Of a stretch of 64,000 bases of DNA, positions 15,378 to 25,307 are shown one piece after another; position 1 is the stretch's first letter; every line of letters starts with the position of its first letter. Source of the stretch: Cupriavidus campinensis (GTDB taxonomy: Bacteria > Pseudomonadota > Gammaproteobacteria > Burkholderiales > Burkholderiaceae). The stretch covers positions 287,862 to 351,861 of the forward strand of contig NZ_CAJPVH010000001.1 in assembly GCF_905397395.1 (NCBI RefSeq), given 5' to 3'. Below the pieces are notes generated by a model. That model did not search any database and was not told the DNA's origin. It was given only the letters and a program-made list of their open reading frames with translations. A program made the position numbers and the translations under genes.

Positions 15378-17981
15378 TCAGGCCGCGCGCGGCCGCAGCG
15401 GCAGCACGTTGGCGGCGCGGCGCATCAGCACGCGCGTCTCCTTCCACGCTGCATCGGCCAGGGGCGAGCCCCAGACCAGTTCGTGCAGCTTGGAGAGTGC
15501 GAACGGATCGCCCAGCAGCACGTGCTTCTGCGCCGCCGACAGCGATTGCGGACCATGCGTCAGCGCATGCTGCACCAGCGCGCCGTGCTGCAGGCGCGTC
15601 GGCGTGGGCTGCACCTTGCGGGCAGTGGCCGTGGCGCACATCAGCGCATTGGTGACCGGGTCCACCACGGCATCGACGAAGCCCGGCACGTCCTGCGCCG
15701 CCTCCACGTGCTGCTGGGTTTCCACGATCTCGCGCGGCACATTGGCTTCCTCGGGAATCACGAACAGCCCGGCGCGGCGCATGGCACGGCCCAGCGTCAC
15801 GCGCGAGAGCAGCACCGACAGCGGAATCGAGAGCGCCAGCGAACCGACAATCGGCAGCAGCCACCAGATGAAGCCGGGGCTCAGCCAATACACGCCCGCG
15901 CCCCAGACCAGGCCCAGCACCGTGTGCCAGCCGTGGCGGCGGAACGCCTCGCCCCAGGAGGTCTCGGCATCCTCGCGCGGGGGCGATTTCCACGAAATGC
16001 CCCAGCCGCTGTACGCCGCAATCACGAACTTGGTATGGAACAGCATCCGCGTGGGCGCCAGCAGCGCCGACATCAGCATTTCCAGCAGCATGCTGACGAT
16101 GAGCCGCACCGGGCCGCCGTACTGCCGCGCGTCCTTGAGCAGCAGGATCACGCTGGCCAGTTTCGGCAGGAACAGCAGCGTGGCCGTGGCCGAGAACAGC
16201 GCGAGCGCCTTCTCCGGGTGCCACTCGGGCCAGGTCGGGAACAACTGGTACGGCTGCGTGAAGTACTCGGGCGGTACCAGCGCGTGCTTGGCCAGCGCGG
16301 CGGTGGACAGCAGCAGGAACAGGAACCAGAGCGGCGCCGACAGGTAGGCCATGATGCCGGTCAGGAACACGGCGCGGTGCACCATGTGGAAACCCTGCTT
16401 CATCCAGAGCCGGAAATTCATCAGGTTGCCCTGGCACCAGCGGCGGTCGCGCTTCACCTCGTCCAGCAGGTTCGGCGGCAGTTCCTCGAACGAGCCCGGC
16501 AGGTCGTAGGCAATCCACACCCCCCACCCCGCCCGGCGCATCAGCGCGGCTTCAACGAAGTCGTGCGACAGGATCTCGCCCGAGAGCGGCCCCTTGCCCG
16601 GCAACGGCGCCAGCGCGCAGTGCTCCATGAACGGCTTGATGCGGATGATCGCGTTGTGGCCCCAGTAGTGGGACTCGCCCAACTGCCAGTAATGCAGGCC
16701 GGCCGTGAACAGCGGACCGTAGACCCGGGTGGAGAATTGCTGCACCCGCGCATAGAGGGTGTCGCGGCCTACGGCCAGCGGCGCGGTCTGGATGATCCCG
16801 GCGCCGGGGTTGGCTTCCATCAGGCGCGTCAGCGTGCCCAGGCACTCGCCGCTCATCACGCTGTCGGCGTCGAGCACGATCATGTAGCGGTACTTGCTGC
16901 CCCAGCGGCGGCAGAAGTCGGCCACGTTGCCGGTCTTGCGCTTCACGCGGTGGCGGCGCCAGCGGTAGAAGATGCGACCGAAGCCGCCCACGGCGCGGCA
17001 GATTTCCATCCAGGCGTCGTGCTCGGCGGTGCGCAGGTCGGGGTTGCCGCTGTCCGAGAGGACAAAGAAGTCGAAGTGGGCCAGGTCGCCCGAGCGCTCG
17101 AGCGACTCATACGTCGCCCGCAGCCCGGCGAAGACGCGTGTCACGTCCTCGTTGGCAATCGGCATGATGACTGCCGTGCGGGCGGATGGATCGATTGGCG
17201 CGTCCGGCGCGGCGCTGCGCGAGATCAGGTGGCGGTCGCCGCCCTTGGCCAGCACCAGGAAGCCCATCATCGCCGTCCAGAACCCGGCAGACACCCACGA
17301 GAACAGGATCGCGAACAGGGCCAGGATGGCCACTTCGAGCGGATCGGCGCCATGGTACGGCAGCACCTTGGCCATGAAGTACGTGGCCACCGTGGTCTGG
17401 GCAACCACCAGCCCCAGCAGGAACCAGCGGCGATGCGAGCCGGCCGGGTGCCACTTGCCCTCGGCGTCAGGGCCGTCGTGCAGGGTGTCCCAGGTCTCGG
17501 GCACAGGCGGGCGGCCCGTCATCTTGCGCCAGGTATTGCGCAGCCAGCCGCTCACCACATGGGGCGGCCACTGGCGCGGCACCATCGACGCGCGCTCCGG
17601 CTTCGGGCCGGTATCCACGCGCACGGTGCCGTCGTCGCGGCGCTGCAGCAGCGGCTCGCCATCCACCTGCGGATTGCCGTAGGCCATCGTCAGGCGGCGC
17701 GGCACCGAGGCGTAGGTCGGACCGCCGGGCGTGGCGGTGACGGCGGCCTCATCGCCCTCGCGCTCCTTGGGGTCGCGGCGGGCCAGCCGGGTCTGCAACT
17801 CGATCATCGCGGAAGGCACCTCGATGCCCTCGGCGGGCACGGAGGTCACCGGCGGCATGGGGGTGTCGGCCAGCAGTTCGCTGCGCAGCTCGGGCGAGGC
17901 AGGCAGGCGGTCGACATAGCGCTCGCATGCTGCCGCCTGGGCCGGGCGCTGCTTTAGCCTGGGGGAATGATGTAGCTCCAT
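15378..17981 (-). CDS. opgH: Glucans biosynthesis glucosyltransferase OpgH (MdoH)
   Basis: Inner-membrane family 2 glucosyltransferase that polymerises and translocates the beta-1,2 glucan backbone of osmoregulated periplasmic glucans from UDP-glucose; 867 residues, full length. A long cytosolic N-terminus (to ~165) precedes two membrane helices. The catalytic domain has [14 protein letters not shown] (DxD) and RRWCQGN (Q/RxxRW motif), followed by several C-terminal helices. The last residues are [12 protein letters not shown]. Its start overlaps the end of opgG by 28 bases, so the two are co-translated. In enterobacteria OpgH also senses UDP-glucose for cell-size control; whether that holds here is unknown. 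Confidence 0.97.
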   Translation of the reverse strand: MELHHSPRLKQRPAQAAACERYVDRLPASPELRSELLADTPMPPVTSVPAEGIEVPSAMIELQTRLARRDPKEREGDEAAVTATPGGPTYASVPRRLTMAYGNPQVDGEPLLQRRDDGTVRVDTGPKPERASMVPRQWPPHVVSGWLRNTWRKMTGRPPVPETWDTLHDGPDAEGKWHPAGSHRRWFLLGLVVAQTTVATYFMAKVLPYHGADPLEVAILALFAILFSWVSAGFWTAMMGFLVLAKGGDRHLISRSAAPDAPIDPSARTAVIMPIANEDVTRVFAGLRATYESLERSGDLAHFDFFVLSDSGNPDLRTAEHDAWMEICRAVGGFGRIFYRWRRHRVKRKTGNVADFCRRWGSKYRYMIVLDADSVMSGECLGTLTRLMEANPGAGIIQTAPLAVGRDTLYARVQQFSTRVYGPLFTAGLHYWQLGESHYWGHNAIIRIKPFMEHCALAPLPGKGPLSGEILSHDFVEAALMRRAGWGVWIAYDLPGSFEELPPNLLDEVKRDRRWCQGNLMNFRLWMKQGFHMVHRAVFLTGIMAYLSAPLWFLFLLLSTAALAKHALVPPEYFTQPYQLFPTWPEWHPEKALALFSATATLLFLPKLASVILLLKDARQYGGPVRLIVSMLLEMLMSALLAPTRMLFHTKFVIAAYSGWGISWKSPPREDAETSWGEAFRRHGWHTVLGLVWGAGVYWLSPGFIWWLLPIVGSLALSIPLSVLLSRVTLGRAMRRAGLFVIPEEANVPREIVETQQHVEAAQDVPGFVDAVVDPVTNALMCATATARKVQPTPTRLQHGALVQHALTHGPQSLSAAQKHVLLGDPFALSKLHELVWGSPLADAAWKETRVLMRRAANVLPLRPRAA

Positions 17982-19540
17982 GTCTCGGATAGGGTTGTAT
18001 TGCCGTTGCGAAGATAGCCGCGCAACTCAACCGGCTTTGTCTCGTCCTTGCGGCGCATGAACAGCGTCATGCGCCAGCCGCCCGTGGCTTCGTTGCGGCG
18101 GACCGCGGTCTTCAGCAGTTCGCCATTGGCGTCTGCCGAGATCACGGGGTCCAGCCGCGCATCCTCGGCCAGCTTCTTGAAGGCCGGGCCTTCGAAATCC
18201 ACGGTCAGCGAGAAACTCGTGTCGTCCTGCTTGCGGGTCAGCCCCTGGCCGCGCCGGGTCTGCGTGACCCACGACAGCGGCGGCAGGTTCTCGCCATCCT
18301 TCTGCCATTTCAGGCGATATTCATAGTCGAAAGCCTGCTTGGGCTTGGGCGGGTTGTCCGGCACCCAGAAGGCCACGATGTTGTCGTTGGTCTCGTCCGG
18401 GGTCGGAATCTGCACCAGCTCCACCCGGCCCGAGCCCCAGTTGCCCTTGGGCTCCACCCAGCCGCTCGGGCGGCGCTCGTACCACGCGCCCAACTCCTGG
18501 TAATTGTCGAAGCTGCGGTCGCGCTGCATCAGGCCGTAACCCTGCGGGTTGGTGGCCGCGAACGACGTCACCAGCAGCCGCTTGGGATTGACCAGCGGAC
18601 GCCAGACCCACTCCCCGGTGCCCAGCTGCACGGACAGGCCGTCCGAGTCGTGCACCTCGGGGCGGAAGTCCGCCGCCGTGGACGGCTGGTTCTCGCCGTA
18701 CAGGTACATGCTGGTCAGTGGGGCCAGGCCGAGCTTGGTCACGTTCTCACGCAGGAACAGACGCGACTTCACTTCCATCACCGTCTCGTTGCCCGGCTTG
18801 ATCACGAAGCGGTACGCCCCGCTCATGCGCCGCGAATCCATCAGCGCGTAGATCGTCACCTGCTTGTCGTTGGCGGACGGCCGCTCGATCCAGTATTCGA
18901 CGAAGCGCGGGAACTCCTCGCCCGAATTGAGCGCGGTGTCCACCGCCAGCCCGCGGGCCGACAGGCCGTACCACTGGTCCTTGCCCAGCGCGCGGAAGTA
19001 GCTGGCGCCCAGGAACGAGGCCAGTTCATCCTTGCGCTTGCCCTGGTTCAGCGGGTACAGCAGGCGGAAGCCCGCAAAGCCGAGTCCCTTGAGCTTGGCC
19101 GCATCCACCTTGTGCGAGCCGTAGTTGAACGCGCCCGGATCGAAGCGGAACTCGCGCACGCTGTTGCCCACCACCTCGTTGATACGCACGGGCTGATCGA
19201 ACACCATGCCCTCGTGATAGAAGGAAATCTCGAACGGCAGGCGCGCACCGCGCCAGGCGAAGCGCTCCGGCTTGTATTCGATCTCGCGATAGCGCTCGTA
19301 GCTCAGATCCTTCAGCTCGGCCGGCAGGTTCTGCGGCGCCGGCTTGTAGGGCGCGCCCGAGAGCTGGCGGGCCTTGGCGGCCACGGTCTCGAAGTCGAAC
19401 GCGTGTGCGGACAGCGCCGCCACGGCCAGCAGCCCGCCCCCCAGCCAGCGTCCCAGCCCACCTAGCATCCCGGGTAAGCGGCGCACGGGCGCATCGGTCG
19501 GGGCTTGGATGGGGCGGAACGGCGAGATGGTTGCGGTCAT
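17954..19540 (-). CDS. opgG: Periplasmic glucans biosynthesis protein OpgG (MdoG)
   Basis: Periplasmic beta-sandwich protein of 528 residues required for building and branching osmoregulated periplasmic glucans. A signal peptide ([20 protein letters not shown], cleavage before [10 protein letters not shown]) leads into the OpgG domain: [58 protein letters not shown] and the C-terminal Ig-like part ending SYIIPPG. I chose ATG 19540; the frame opens further to a TTG at 19600 but adds no signal features. First gene of the opgGH operon. A long, locally AT-richer region upstream (19690-19800) probably holds the promoter. Confidence 0.95.
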   Translation of the reverse strand: MTATISPFRPIQAPTDAPVRRLPGMLGGLGRWLGGGLLAVAALSAHAFDFETVAAKARQLSGAPYKPAPQNLPAELKDLSYERYREIEYKPERFAWRGARLPFEISFYHEGMVFDQPVRINEVVGNSVREFRFDPGAFNYGSHKVDAAKLKGLGFAGFRLLYPLNQGKRKDELASFLGASYFRALGKDQWYGLSARGLAVDTALNSGEEFPRFVEYWIERPSANDKQVTIYALMDSRRMSGAYRFVIKPGNETVMEVKSRLFLRENVTKLGLAPLTSMYLYGENQPSTAADFRPEVHDSDGLSVQLGTGEWVWRPLVNPKRLLVTSFAATNPQGYGLMQRDRSFDNYQELGAWYERRPSGWVEPKGNWGSGRVELVQIPTPDETNDNIVAFWVPDNPPKPKQAFDYEYRLKWQKDGENLPPLSWVTQTRRGQGLTRKQDDTSFSLTVDFEGPAFKKLAEDARLDPVISADANGELLKTAVRRNEATGGWRMTLFMRRKDETKPVELRGYLRNGNTTLSETWSYIIPPG

Positions 19541-20068
19541 GAAGGCCGGAAAATGGATGGATGGCGACCCGCCATGCCGGCGCGGATCGAAAGTGTTCAA
19601 CAGACGGTTTAGCGTGCGCCCGGCTGTCGGTCGCAGGTCTCCAGAGCAAGAGACGGACCAGGCGCCGGGTTCAAATCAACCGGATTGGTATCGACCAGTC
19701 CGTAACCGATTTGTTGCATTGCGATGCGAAACCATAACAATTCGAGACTTAAAAGTCACGTTTCGTTGGGGCAACGTTTGCAACAAAATGTTCAAGCGGT
19801 AGCGCCAAAGCCGCTTCAGACAAGCGTTTCCGGCATATGGGCAGGGTTCGCCCCCGCGCCCGGCCCATGGCTGTGCCGCGCGGGATGACTGCGCGGACAC
19901 ATGGCAATACACGCTAGGTCAGCGGCGGCACGGTGTCAAACCGCACTGCGGCGCAAGCCATGCTGCGCCGCACCGGGGCGCCAAGTGGCTCGGGAAGCAT
20001 CGCGATGCCCCCAAGCGGCGCGGGCGCGCTTACAATCGCCTCGTCATCCATTCTCACGAGGAATCGTC
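19541..20068. other. Intergenic region upstream of opgG and a small exported-protein gene
   Basis: The stretch 19690-19800 is AT-richer than its surroundings and includes GCATTGCGATGC, an imperfect palindrome. It probably carries the opgGH promoter on the minus strand and the promoter of the 20069 gene further right. I could not assign -35/-10 boxes with confidence. No gene is seen. Confidence 0.4.
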
Positions 20069-20485
20069 ATGCACGCCCGGGGTACCCTTCGCCGTTCCCA
20101 TCTCCGTATGGCGCTTGCCGCCAGCCTCGGCAGCGCCCTGCTGTTTGGCGCCGCCCAGCCCGCCCTCGCCTATTTCGACAACTACCTGTCCGGCAGCATC
20201 ATCGGCACGCTCAACCAGAAGGAAGCCGCGTCGCTGCAACAGACGGTGCGCAAGATCCTCGACGGTGGCCCCGACAACGAAGCCGTGACCTGGAACTACC
20301 CGGGCGCCGGCAAGCGCGCCGCCATTCTCGGCACCATCACCCCCGTCGCCACCAAGGAGGACAAGGGCCAGAAGTGCCGGCGCCTGAAGTCCGAACTGCA
20401 GCGCGGCAGCGCCACCGAAGCGTGGTCGGGCTGGTTCTGCAAGCAGTCCAACGGCGCCTGGAAGGCCCGCCACGTGGCGCAGTAA
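20069..20485 (+). CDS. Small exported protein with surface-antigen-like C-terminus
   Basis: Product of 138 residues with a signal peptide (RMALAASLGSALLFGAAQPALA, cleaved before YFDN). The mature part pairs an N-terminal helix (LNQKEAASLQQTVRKIL) with a beta-rich end containing two cysteines in the arrangement GQKCRRLKSEL and GWFCKQSNGAWKARHV. This spacing resembles the C-terminus of the RT0821/Lpp0805-type or 17-kDa surface antigen families, where a C...GxW ending is typical; that link is tentative. AGGA lies seven bases before ATG 20069. It is convergent with the large MscS-family gene, with only 19 bases between stops. Confidence 0.75.
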   Translation: MHARGTLRRSHLRMALAASLGSALLFGAAQPALAYFDNYLSGSIIGTLNQKEAASLQQTVRKILDGGPDNEAVTWNYPGAGKRAAILGTITPVATKEDKGQKCRRLKSELQRGSATEAWSGWFCKQSNGAWKARHVAQ

Positions 20486-20504
20486 GCCCCAACCGAAGCC
20501 GGCC

Positions 20505-22223
20505 TCAGGGCTGCGTGCCCCGGCGACGCGGGTGCGCGGCCGGGTCCACCCCGGCATTGCCCGGCGCCTCGAACCATCGGGCCTGCGGCACCACCACGCT
20601 CTGGCCCGGCTGGTCGATGAAATGGGGCGACATGATCTGCACGCCGTGGGTATTGAATACATCCTGGATGGCCGCGTGCAGCGCCGACAGCGCAAAGAAG
20701 CGATTGCGCGGGTTGTCGATCGCCGTGAACAGCTCATATTCGACGTAGAAATCCGATAGCCCGCGCTGTAGCACGAACGGCGTGGGCGCCGCCACCACGT
20801 GGGTGGCATGGGCGGCGGCCTCGAGCAGCATCGCATGGACCTGCCGCCACGGCGTGTCATAGCCGATGGTGACCGAGGTGGACACCATCGCGCTCTGCTC
20901 GCCACTGTCGGGGGCGCGCGTGGCGCCATGGCGCGAGAAGTTGTGGATGGCGCTGCCCACCACCACGGCGTTCGGCAGCGTCACCTCCTCGTTGCGCAGG
21001 TTGACCACCTTGACCGACAGCGCGTCCAGCCCCACCACCGTGCCCACCGTATCGCCAATACTGACCATGTCCCCCCGGCGCAGCGCGCGCGAATAAATCA
21101 CCACCATCCCACTCATGATCTGGTTGACGATGTTGGCCGAGCCCAGCGTGACCATGAAGCCGATCAGCACGGACAGGCCCTTGAACACATCGCTCTGGGA
21201 GCCGGGGATATAGGGATAGGCGAAGGTGAACCCGAGCGCCCAGACCAGCACGCTGGCCAGACGCCGCGTGGCGCTGGCCGTTTCCGGGTGCATGCCCGGC
21301 ACCGTGATCTGGCCCTTCTGCACCGCGACGAAGATATTGCCGACCAGCCGCTGGACCGCGCGCGTGATCAGCAGGATGACCACCACCGTGACCAGCCCCG
21401 GGATCGACTCCACAATCGACACGCCGATCTGCCGCAGCAGGCCAAGGATAAAGGCGCCCATGCGGTCGCCGAGCGGTTCGGTCAGCGGAAACTGCTCGAG
21501 CGCGAACTGGAGCCAGAGGAAACCCAGCGCGATGACCGAGCCCACCGCCAGGATCTGGACGATGCGGCTGACAAGCTGGTAGACGGCGCCGGTCCAGTCG
21601 AACTGGCTACCGCTGCGCTGTTGCAGGTGAACGTCCAGCGCCCGTTGCAGGGCGGCGCGCATGCGGCTGCGGGCGCGGCCGATGCCCCAGATCAGTCCGA
21701 CCAGCAGCGCCAGGCTGCCCAGCGAGAACAAGGCACCGCGCAACAGATTCGGCCAGTAGAGCTGGGCCCGGCGGGCGTCGATGACGGCCTGGAGCCGCGC
21801 GCGCGTCTGGGCGGCAGCCGCTTCCATCGTCAGGCCATCGGTGGGATCGAGATCGCCCTCGACCAGGGCGAACAGCACCCGGTCCCCAAGGCGGAAGGCC
21901 ACGCCGCTGACATCGCCGAGCGTACCGCTCAACTGGCTCAGCGGCAGCCCCAGTTCCGACTCGCTCAAGCTGTCGAACGTGGCTTCGGCCCGCTCAGCGC
22001 GGGTGGCGGGGCCCGCCCCGCCCAGGGTGCCGCGCAGCGTGGCAACGGGGCGGTTCATCAGCCGCAGTTCCACAGGCGTGGATTGGGCAGCGGCCGTGGC
22101 GGCCGCCGGAGGAGAGGATGGCGCGGCAGGCGCCGACGCCGCGTGCCCCCATCCACAGAAGATGCCGACCAGTCCAATGGTCGCCAGCCAGAACCATGCC
22201 ACCTGCCGCCATGCGTGCGCCAT
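20505..22223 (-). CDS. Large mechanosensitive ion channel, MscS/MscK-like
   Basis: Channel protein of 572 residues. A signal-like N-terminus (AWFWLATIGLVGIFCGWGHAA) leads to an Ala/Pro-rich periplasmic region and then about five membrane helices. The MscS core starts near residue 325: pore helix GLSVLIGFMVTLGSANIVNQIMSGMVVIY (in parts GLSVLIGFMVTLGSANIVNQ, IMSGMVVIYSRALR), the GDMVSIGDTVGTV beta domain and a C-terminal cage domain. It is a different class from the minimal MscS at 12405 and flanks opgGH on the other side. It probably gates on membrane tension. Start ATG 22223. Confidence 0.9.
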   Translation of the reverse strand: MAHAWRQVAWFWLATIGLVGIFCGWGHAASAPAAPSSPPAAATAAAQSTPVELRLMNRPVATLRGTLGGAGPATRAERAEATFDSLSESELGLPLSQLSGTLGDVSGVAFRLGDRVLFALVEGDLDPTDGLTMEAAAAQTRARLQAVIDARRAQLYWPNLLRGALFSLGSLALLVGLIWGIGRARSRMRAALQRALDVHLQQRSGSQFDWTGAVYQLVSRIVQILAVGSVIALGFLWLQFALEQFPLTEPLGDRMGAFILGLLRQIGVSIVESIPGLVTVVVILLITRAVQRLVGNIFVAVQKGQITVPGMHPETASATRRLASVLVWALGFTFAYPYIPGSQSDVFKGLSVLIGFMVTLGSANIVNQIMSGMVVIYSRALRRGDMVSIGDTVGTVVGLDALSVKVVNLRNEEVTLPNAVVVGSAIHNFSRHGATRAPDSGEQSAMVSTSVTIGYDTPWRQVHAMLLEAAAHATHVVAAPTPFVLQRGLSDFYVEYELFTAIDNPRNRFFALSALHAAIQDVFNTHGVQIMSPHFIDQPGQSVVVPQARWFEAPGNAGVDPAAHPRRRGTQP

Positions 22224-22319
22224 GCCTGCCCCTTCGTGTGGACGTGAGGCGAAGCATAACGCGTGGCAGCGGAAAACGGGACAGTCGTGGCGGGCGGTCT
22301 GAGCCCGTGGCGATTGGCC

Positions 22320-22796
22320 TCAGCGGCAGAGCCGGCTCATCAGCTCCCCGGCGAGGGTGCCGGCGGAAATCGGCTGGGGCATGCCCGTCTGCGGGGCGCG
22401 GATCGTGTAGAGCGAATCGCCGCGCGCGTAGCGCTTGCTGTAGAGGGTCTGCTCCACCACCGCGAACATCGACGTGGCGCAGTTGAGCACCATCCGCTTC
22501 AGCGAGGAGCGAATGGCGTCGCCGCTGGCGGTGCGGATCACCCCGCCCGTGGGGGCGTTATGCATCAGCACGACGCCCACCTCGGGGCCGCGACGGCGCA
22601 CGGCCGTCTGATCGAAGTAGGAGATCATGCCCGTGGCGCCCGTCACCGGCACCCAGCGTTGGGGGTCAGGCGGGGCCGGGTCGGCCTGCCCGCCGGCGTG
22701 GGCGGTCAGGCTGAAGCACGCGCCGGCCAGTACGGTCAGGCGTGCGAGAAATCGGGGAAATCGCGAAATCCGCGGGAGAAACGCGCGAAGAGACAT
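22320..22796 (-). CDS. Surface-adhesin protein E-like exported protein
   Basis: Exported protein of 158 residues. A basic N-terminus (MSLRAFLPRISRFPRFL) and hydrophobic segment (ARLTVLAGACFSLTAHA) form a signal peptide. The mature domain runs WVPVTGATGMISYFDQTAVRR, VLMHNAP, SLKRMVLNCATSMFAVVEQTLY, then a C-terminal CR, giving two cysteines that can pair. The small beta-sheet layout (W.P......YFD...I...G..V....) is like the surface-adhesin E family named from Haemophilus protein E; function here is unknown. GAGGG lies seven bases before ATG 22796. It lies 68 bases downstream of ribB, on the same strand. Confidence 0.65.
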   Translation of the reverse strand: MSLRAFLPRISRFPRFLARLTVLAGACFSLTAHAGGQADPAPPDPQRWVPVTGATGMISYFDQTAVRRRGPEVGVVLMHNAPTGGVIRTASGDAIRSSLKRMVLNCATSMFAVVEQTLYSKRYARGDSLYTIRAPQTGMPQPISAGTLAGELMSRLCR

Positions 22797-22864
22797 CGGG
22801 GAGCCCTCGTCATGACGGGAAAAAACAGCCCGCATTGTCGCATAGCGAGGCCGCCCCGGGGCCG

Positions 22865-23566
22865 TCAACCGTTGATTTCACGCCAGGCGGCGAGGTCTTC
22901 GATGGTCAGCACCGGCAACTGGTACATCTCCGCAAACGCCAGTGCCTCGGGGCGGCGCGCCATGGTGCCGTCCGGGTTCATCAGCTCGCAGAGCACCGCC
23001 GCCGGCGAGAGCCCAGCCATCCGCGCGAGGTCCACCGAGCCCTCGGTATGACCGCGCCGCACCAGCACGCCGCCATCGCGGGCCACGAGCGGGAACACGT
23101 GGCCGGGGCTCACCACGGCGTCCGTGCCGGCATCCTCGGCGATGGCCGCGCGGATGGTGGTGATGCGGTCGGCGGCGCTCACGCCGGTGGTCACGCCCTC
23201 GCGCGCCTCGATCGACACGGTGAAGGCGGTGCCGTACTGGCTCCGGTTGTTCTCCACCATCGGCCGCAGCCCGAGTTCGCGGACCTTGGTCTCGGTCAGG
23301 CACAGGCAGACGATGCCGCTGCATTCGCGGATCATCATCGCCATATTGGCCGTGGTCAGGCGCTCGGCGGCGAGGATCAGGTCCGCCTCGTTCTCGCGGT
23401 CGTCGTCATCGAGCAGCACGACGGGACGGCCCTCACGCATGGCCTCGAGCGCGTGCGCGATGCGCTCGGCCAGCGGGCGCGGATCGGCATCGGCCATGGC
23501 GAGGCTGGCGGCGGGATTGACGTTGGAATTGGCGTTCGGGAGATTGACTTCGTTGTGGTGCAGCAT
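22865..23566 (-). CDS. ribB: 3,4-dihydroxy-2-butanone-4-phosphate synthase
   Basis: Converts D-ribulose 5-phosphate to L-3,4-dihydroxybutan-2-one 4-phosphate plus formate, giving the four-carbon unit of riboflavin. The 233-residue protein holds the RibB domain only, without a fused RibA. The metal/substrate loop [10 protein letters not shown] is at ~53-62. [34 protein letters not shown] and the C-terminal [11 protein letters not shown] are all present. An extra ~25-residue Asn-rich N-terminus ([20 protein letters not shown]) precedes the domain. GGAG lies nine bases before ATG 23566. It is controlled by the FMN riboswitch about 130 bases upstream, so it probably supplies extra riboflavin when FMN is low. 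Confidence 0.96.
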   Translation of the reverse strand: MLHHNEVNLPNANSNVNPAASLAMADADPRPLAERIAHALEAMREGRPVVLLDDDDRENEADLILAAERLTTANMAMMIRECSGIVCLCLTETKVRELGLRPMVENNRSQYGTAFTVSIEAREGVTTGVSAADRITTIRAAIAEDAGTDAVVSPGHVFPLVARDGGVLVRRGHTEGSVDLARMAGLSPAAVLCELMNPDGTMARRPEALAFAEMYQLPVLTIEDLAAWREING

Positions 23567-23695
23567 TGAAACGCTCCATATATAGGGATCAGTGGGCGTT
23601 TCAGGGTGGATCAGCGAAACCCGCAAAAATACGACGACGCTCCGCCGCGCGGGCGGACGTGTCCACGCGCGCAAGGCAGGCTTGCGGATTTCGCC

Positions 23696-23856
23696 CATCT
23701 TCTTTCATCCGGACTCTGACCGTCGGCCCTGGCCTCTCACCAGGTCTGCTGACCCCGCACGGGAATGCGGGCGCTCGCGGGCTCACCGCCAGGCGCCATC
23801 GATGCACGACGCTGGCAACATACCGCCGGTGGGGACTTTCACCCCGCCCTGAAGAC
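23696..23856 (-). promoter_or_regulatory. FMN riboswitch (RFN element)
   Basis: On the minus strand all conserved RFN blocks appear in order: TTCAGGGCGGGGTGAAAGTC, CCCACCGGCGGTA, a variable arm, AGCCCGCGAGCGCCCG, GGTCAGCAGACCTGGTGAGA, GGCCAGGGCCGACGGTCAGA and GTCCGGATGAAAGAAGA. It lies in the ribB leader. Downstream hairpins are CGCAAG-CCTGC-CTTGCG and TCCGCC-CGCGC-GGCGGA; the second is followed 12 bases later by TTTTT, so the expression platform may act by termination or by hiding the start site. Ligand binding is inferred from the known family. Confidence 0.97.
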
Positions 23857-23939
23857 GTAACGACGCCGTGGCGGCAGGCGTTTTCCGCACTGCCACAACG
23901 GCCCGGCGATCTTAGCACGAGCGTGCGATTCTGGCTGAA

Positions 23940-24839
23940 CTACGATTCGAGCGCGCTCGCGGGCGCGGGGGTACCGGCCAATGATTCGAACACGGCGCGG
24001 GTGGCCTCGTCGGCCGGGAAGAAGCACTCGATGCGCAACTCCTCCAGCGTGACGTCCTGCGGAATGCCCAGCGTGGTCAGGGTGGAGAACAGCGAGGCGC
24101 GGAACCGCCCGGCCTGGACGATCACGGGCAGGACGGGCGGCGGCGCCCCGTCCGCCTCGGCGTCATCCTCGTCCACAAGCAGCTCGCCGCCGGGCCCGAC
24201 CATGTCCGGATGCCATGCGGCGATACGGCGAAACATCTCATGCGCCACCTCGTCGTGCGCCTGCGCCTGCAAGGCCTGCCAGACCCGGCGCACAAGGTAA
24301 CGGCCCACCTGCTGCGCGTTCTCGATCATCGGCCAGAGGCCGTCCGGATCGAACACGGTCAGCATCAGGTTGATGCGCCGGCCGTCCTCATCGAGCGAAA
24401 CAGGCTGGCGCCCCGCCAGCAGCGTGCCGAACATGCGCCGGTACGCGACGTTGGCGTCAACCAGGTTCCAGAACCGGTCCAGCACCACGGCAGGATAAGG
24501 CTCCTGCTTGCTCAGAATCAGGGCGATGGCCTGCCGCACCATGTGCAGGGGCGGCGCCGCCAGCGCGTGTTCGCTATAGGCCGGCGCGAAGCCGCTCGCC
24601 AGCAGCAGCCGGTTGCGCTGGCGCAGCGGCACGGCGAGGCGGTCTGCCAGCGCCAGCACCATCTCGCGGCTGGGCCGCGCCCGGCCCGACTCCAGAAAGC
24701 TGATATGGCGCTGCGACACACCGGCCGCTAGCGACAGCGCGAGCTGGCTGTAGCCGCGCCTGCCGCGCCAGTAGCGCAGCAGGCCGGGGAAATCGAGGGC
24801 GGCTTCGGAGCCGGGCGTGAGGGGTTCCATGGCAGGCAT
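23940..24839 (-). CDS. XRE-family regulator with MmyB-like C-terminal domain
   Basis: DNA-binding regulator of 299 residues. The N-terminal helix-turn-helix reads LLRYWRGRRGYSQLALSLAA-GVSQRHISFLESGRARPS (about residues 19-57). The C-terminal ~170 residues match the MmyB-like ligand-binding domain, with AYSEHALAAPPL, YPAVVLDRFWNLVDANVAYR and FDPDGLWPMIENAQQVGRYL. In this family the domain binds a small hydrophobic ligand. Regulated genes are unknown; such regulators often control an adjacent divergent gene, here the higBA pair. Start at ATG 24839, with a second ATG at 24830 equally possible. Confidence 0.9.
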   Translation of the reverse strand: MPAMEPLTPGSEAALDFPGLLRYWRGRRGYSQLALSLAAGVSQRHISFLESGRARPSREMVLALADRLAVPLRQRNRLLLASGFAPAYSEHALAAPPLHMVRQAIALILSKQEPYPAVVLDRFWNLVDANVAYRRMFGTLLAGRQPVSLDEDGRRINLMLTVFDPDGLWPMIENAQQVGRYLVRRVWQALQAQAHDEVAHEMFRRIAAWHPDMVGPGGELLVDEDDAEADGAPPPVLPVIVQAGRFRASLFSTLTTLGIPQDVTLEELRIECFFPADEATRAVFESLAGTPAPASALES

Positions 24840-25007
24840 TACAGCATGGACCGGGAAGCGTGGCGACTACCTCCGAGGTAATCATCGTGATTCAAAAAGT
24901 TTTCAGATTCGTCCCATGTCGCAATGCCCCGCGGTTTCCTAGGATGACGGCTCACCCTCATCTTTGATGCTGGCCATTTAATGCAATACGTTATACCATC
25001 GACATTC

Positions 25008-25307
25008 ATGATCCGGACCTTCGCCAACAAAGCCACGGCGGCAGTGTTCTGCGGCCGGTACGTCAGCACCCTGCCGCGGCACATTCAGGCCACGGCATTC
25101 AGGAAGCTCGGCCTGTTGGACGCAGCGGCCTCGCTGACAGACATGCAGGCGCCGCCGGCGAACCGGCTGGAGGCACTGCGCGGCGTGCGGCGCGGGCAAT
25201 GGAGCATCCAGATTCACAACCAGTGGCGCATCTGCTTCCGTTTCCAGAACGGCGAAGCATGGGACGTCGACATCGCGGACTATCACCGACAACCGGAGCC
25301 AGCATGA
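25008..25307 (+). CDS. higB: HigB-type toxin (RelE superfamily)
   Basis: Ribosome-dependent mRNA endonuclease toxin of 99 residues. The family opening MIRTFANKATAAVF resembles the HigB start (MI-SF-K-L), and RYVSTLPRHIQATAFRKLGLLDAA is the helical part. The C-terminal sheet WSIQIHNQWRICFRFQNGEAWDVDIADYH holds the conserved NQWRICF core with the catalytic Arg and the DYH end. I chose ATG 25008 because the family begins there; an earlier in-frame start exists at 24981. Its stop overlaps the higA start (ATGA). The toxin-first gene order is typical of higBA. Confidence 0.93.
   Translation: MIRTFANKATAAVFCGRYVSTLPRHIQATAFRKLGLLDAAASLTDMQAPPANRLEALRGVRRGQWSIQIHNQWRICFRFQNGEAWDVDIADYHRQPEPA

Noticed and set aside
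15354..17957. 867-codon open frame on the plus strand opposite opgH
   Set aside because: Shadow of the real gene: Arg/His/Gln-rich composition from GC-rich third positions, no family motif.
19664..19684. GGGTTCAAATC followed by AACCGG, resembling a tRNA T-arm
   Set aside because: No acceptor, D or anticodon arms can be formed around it.
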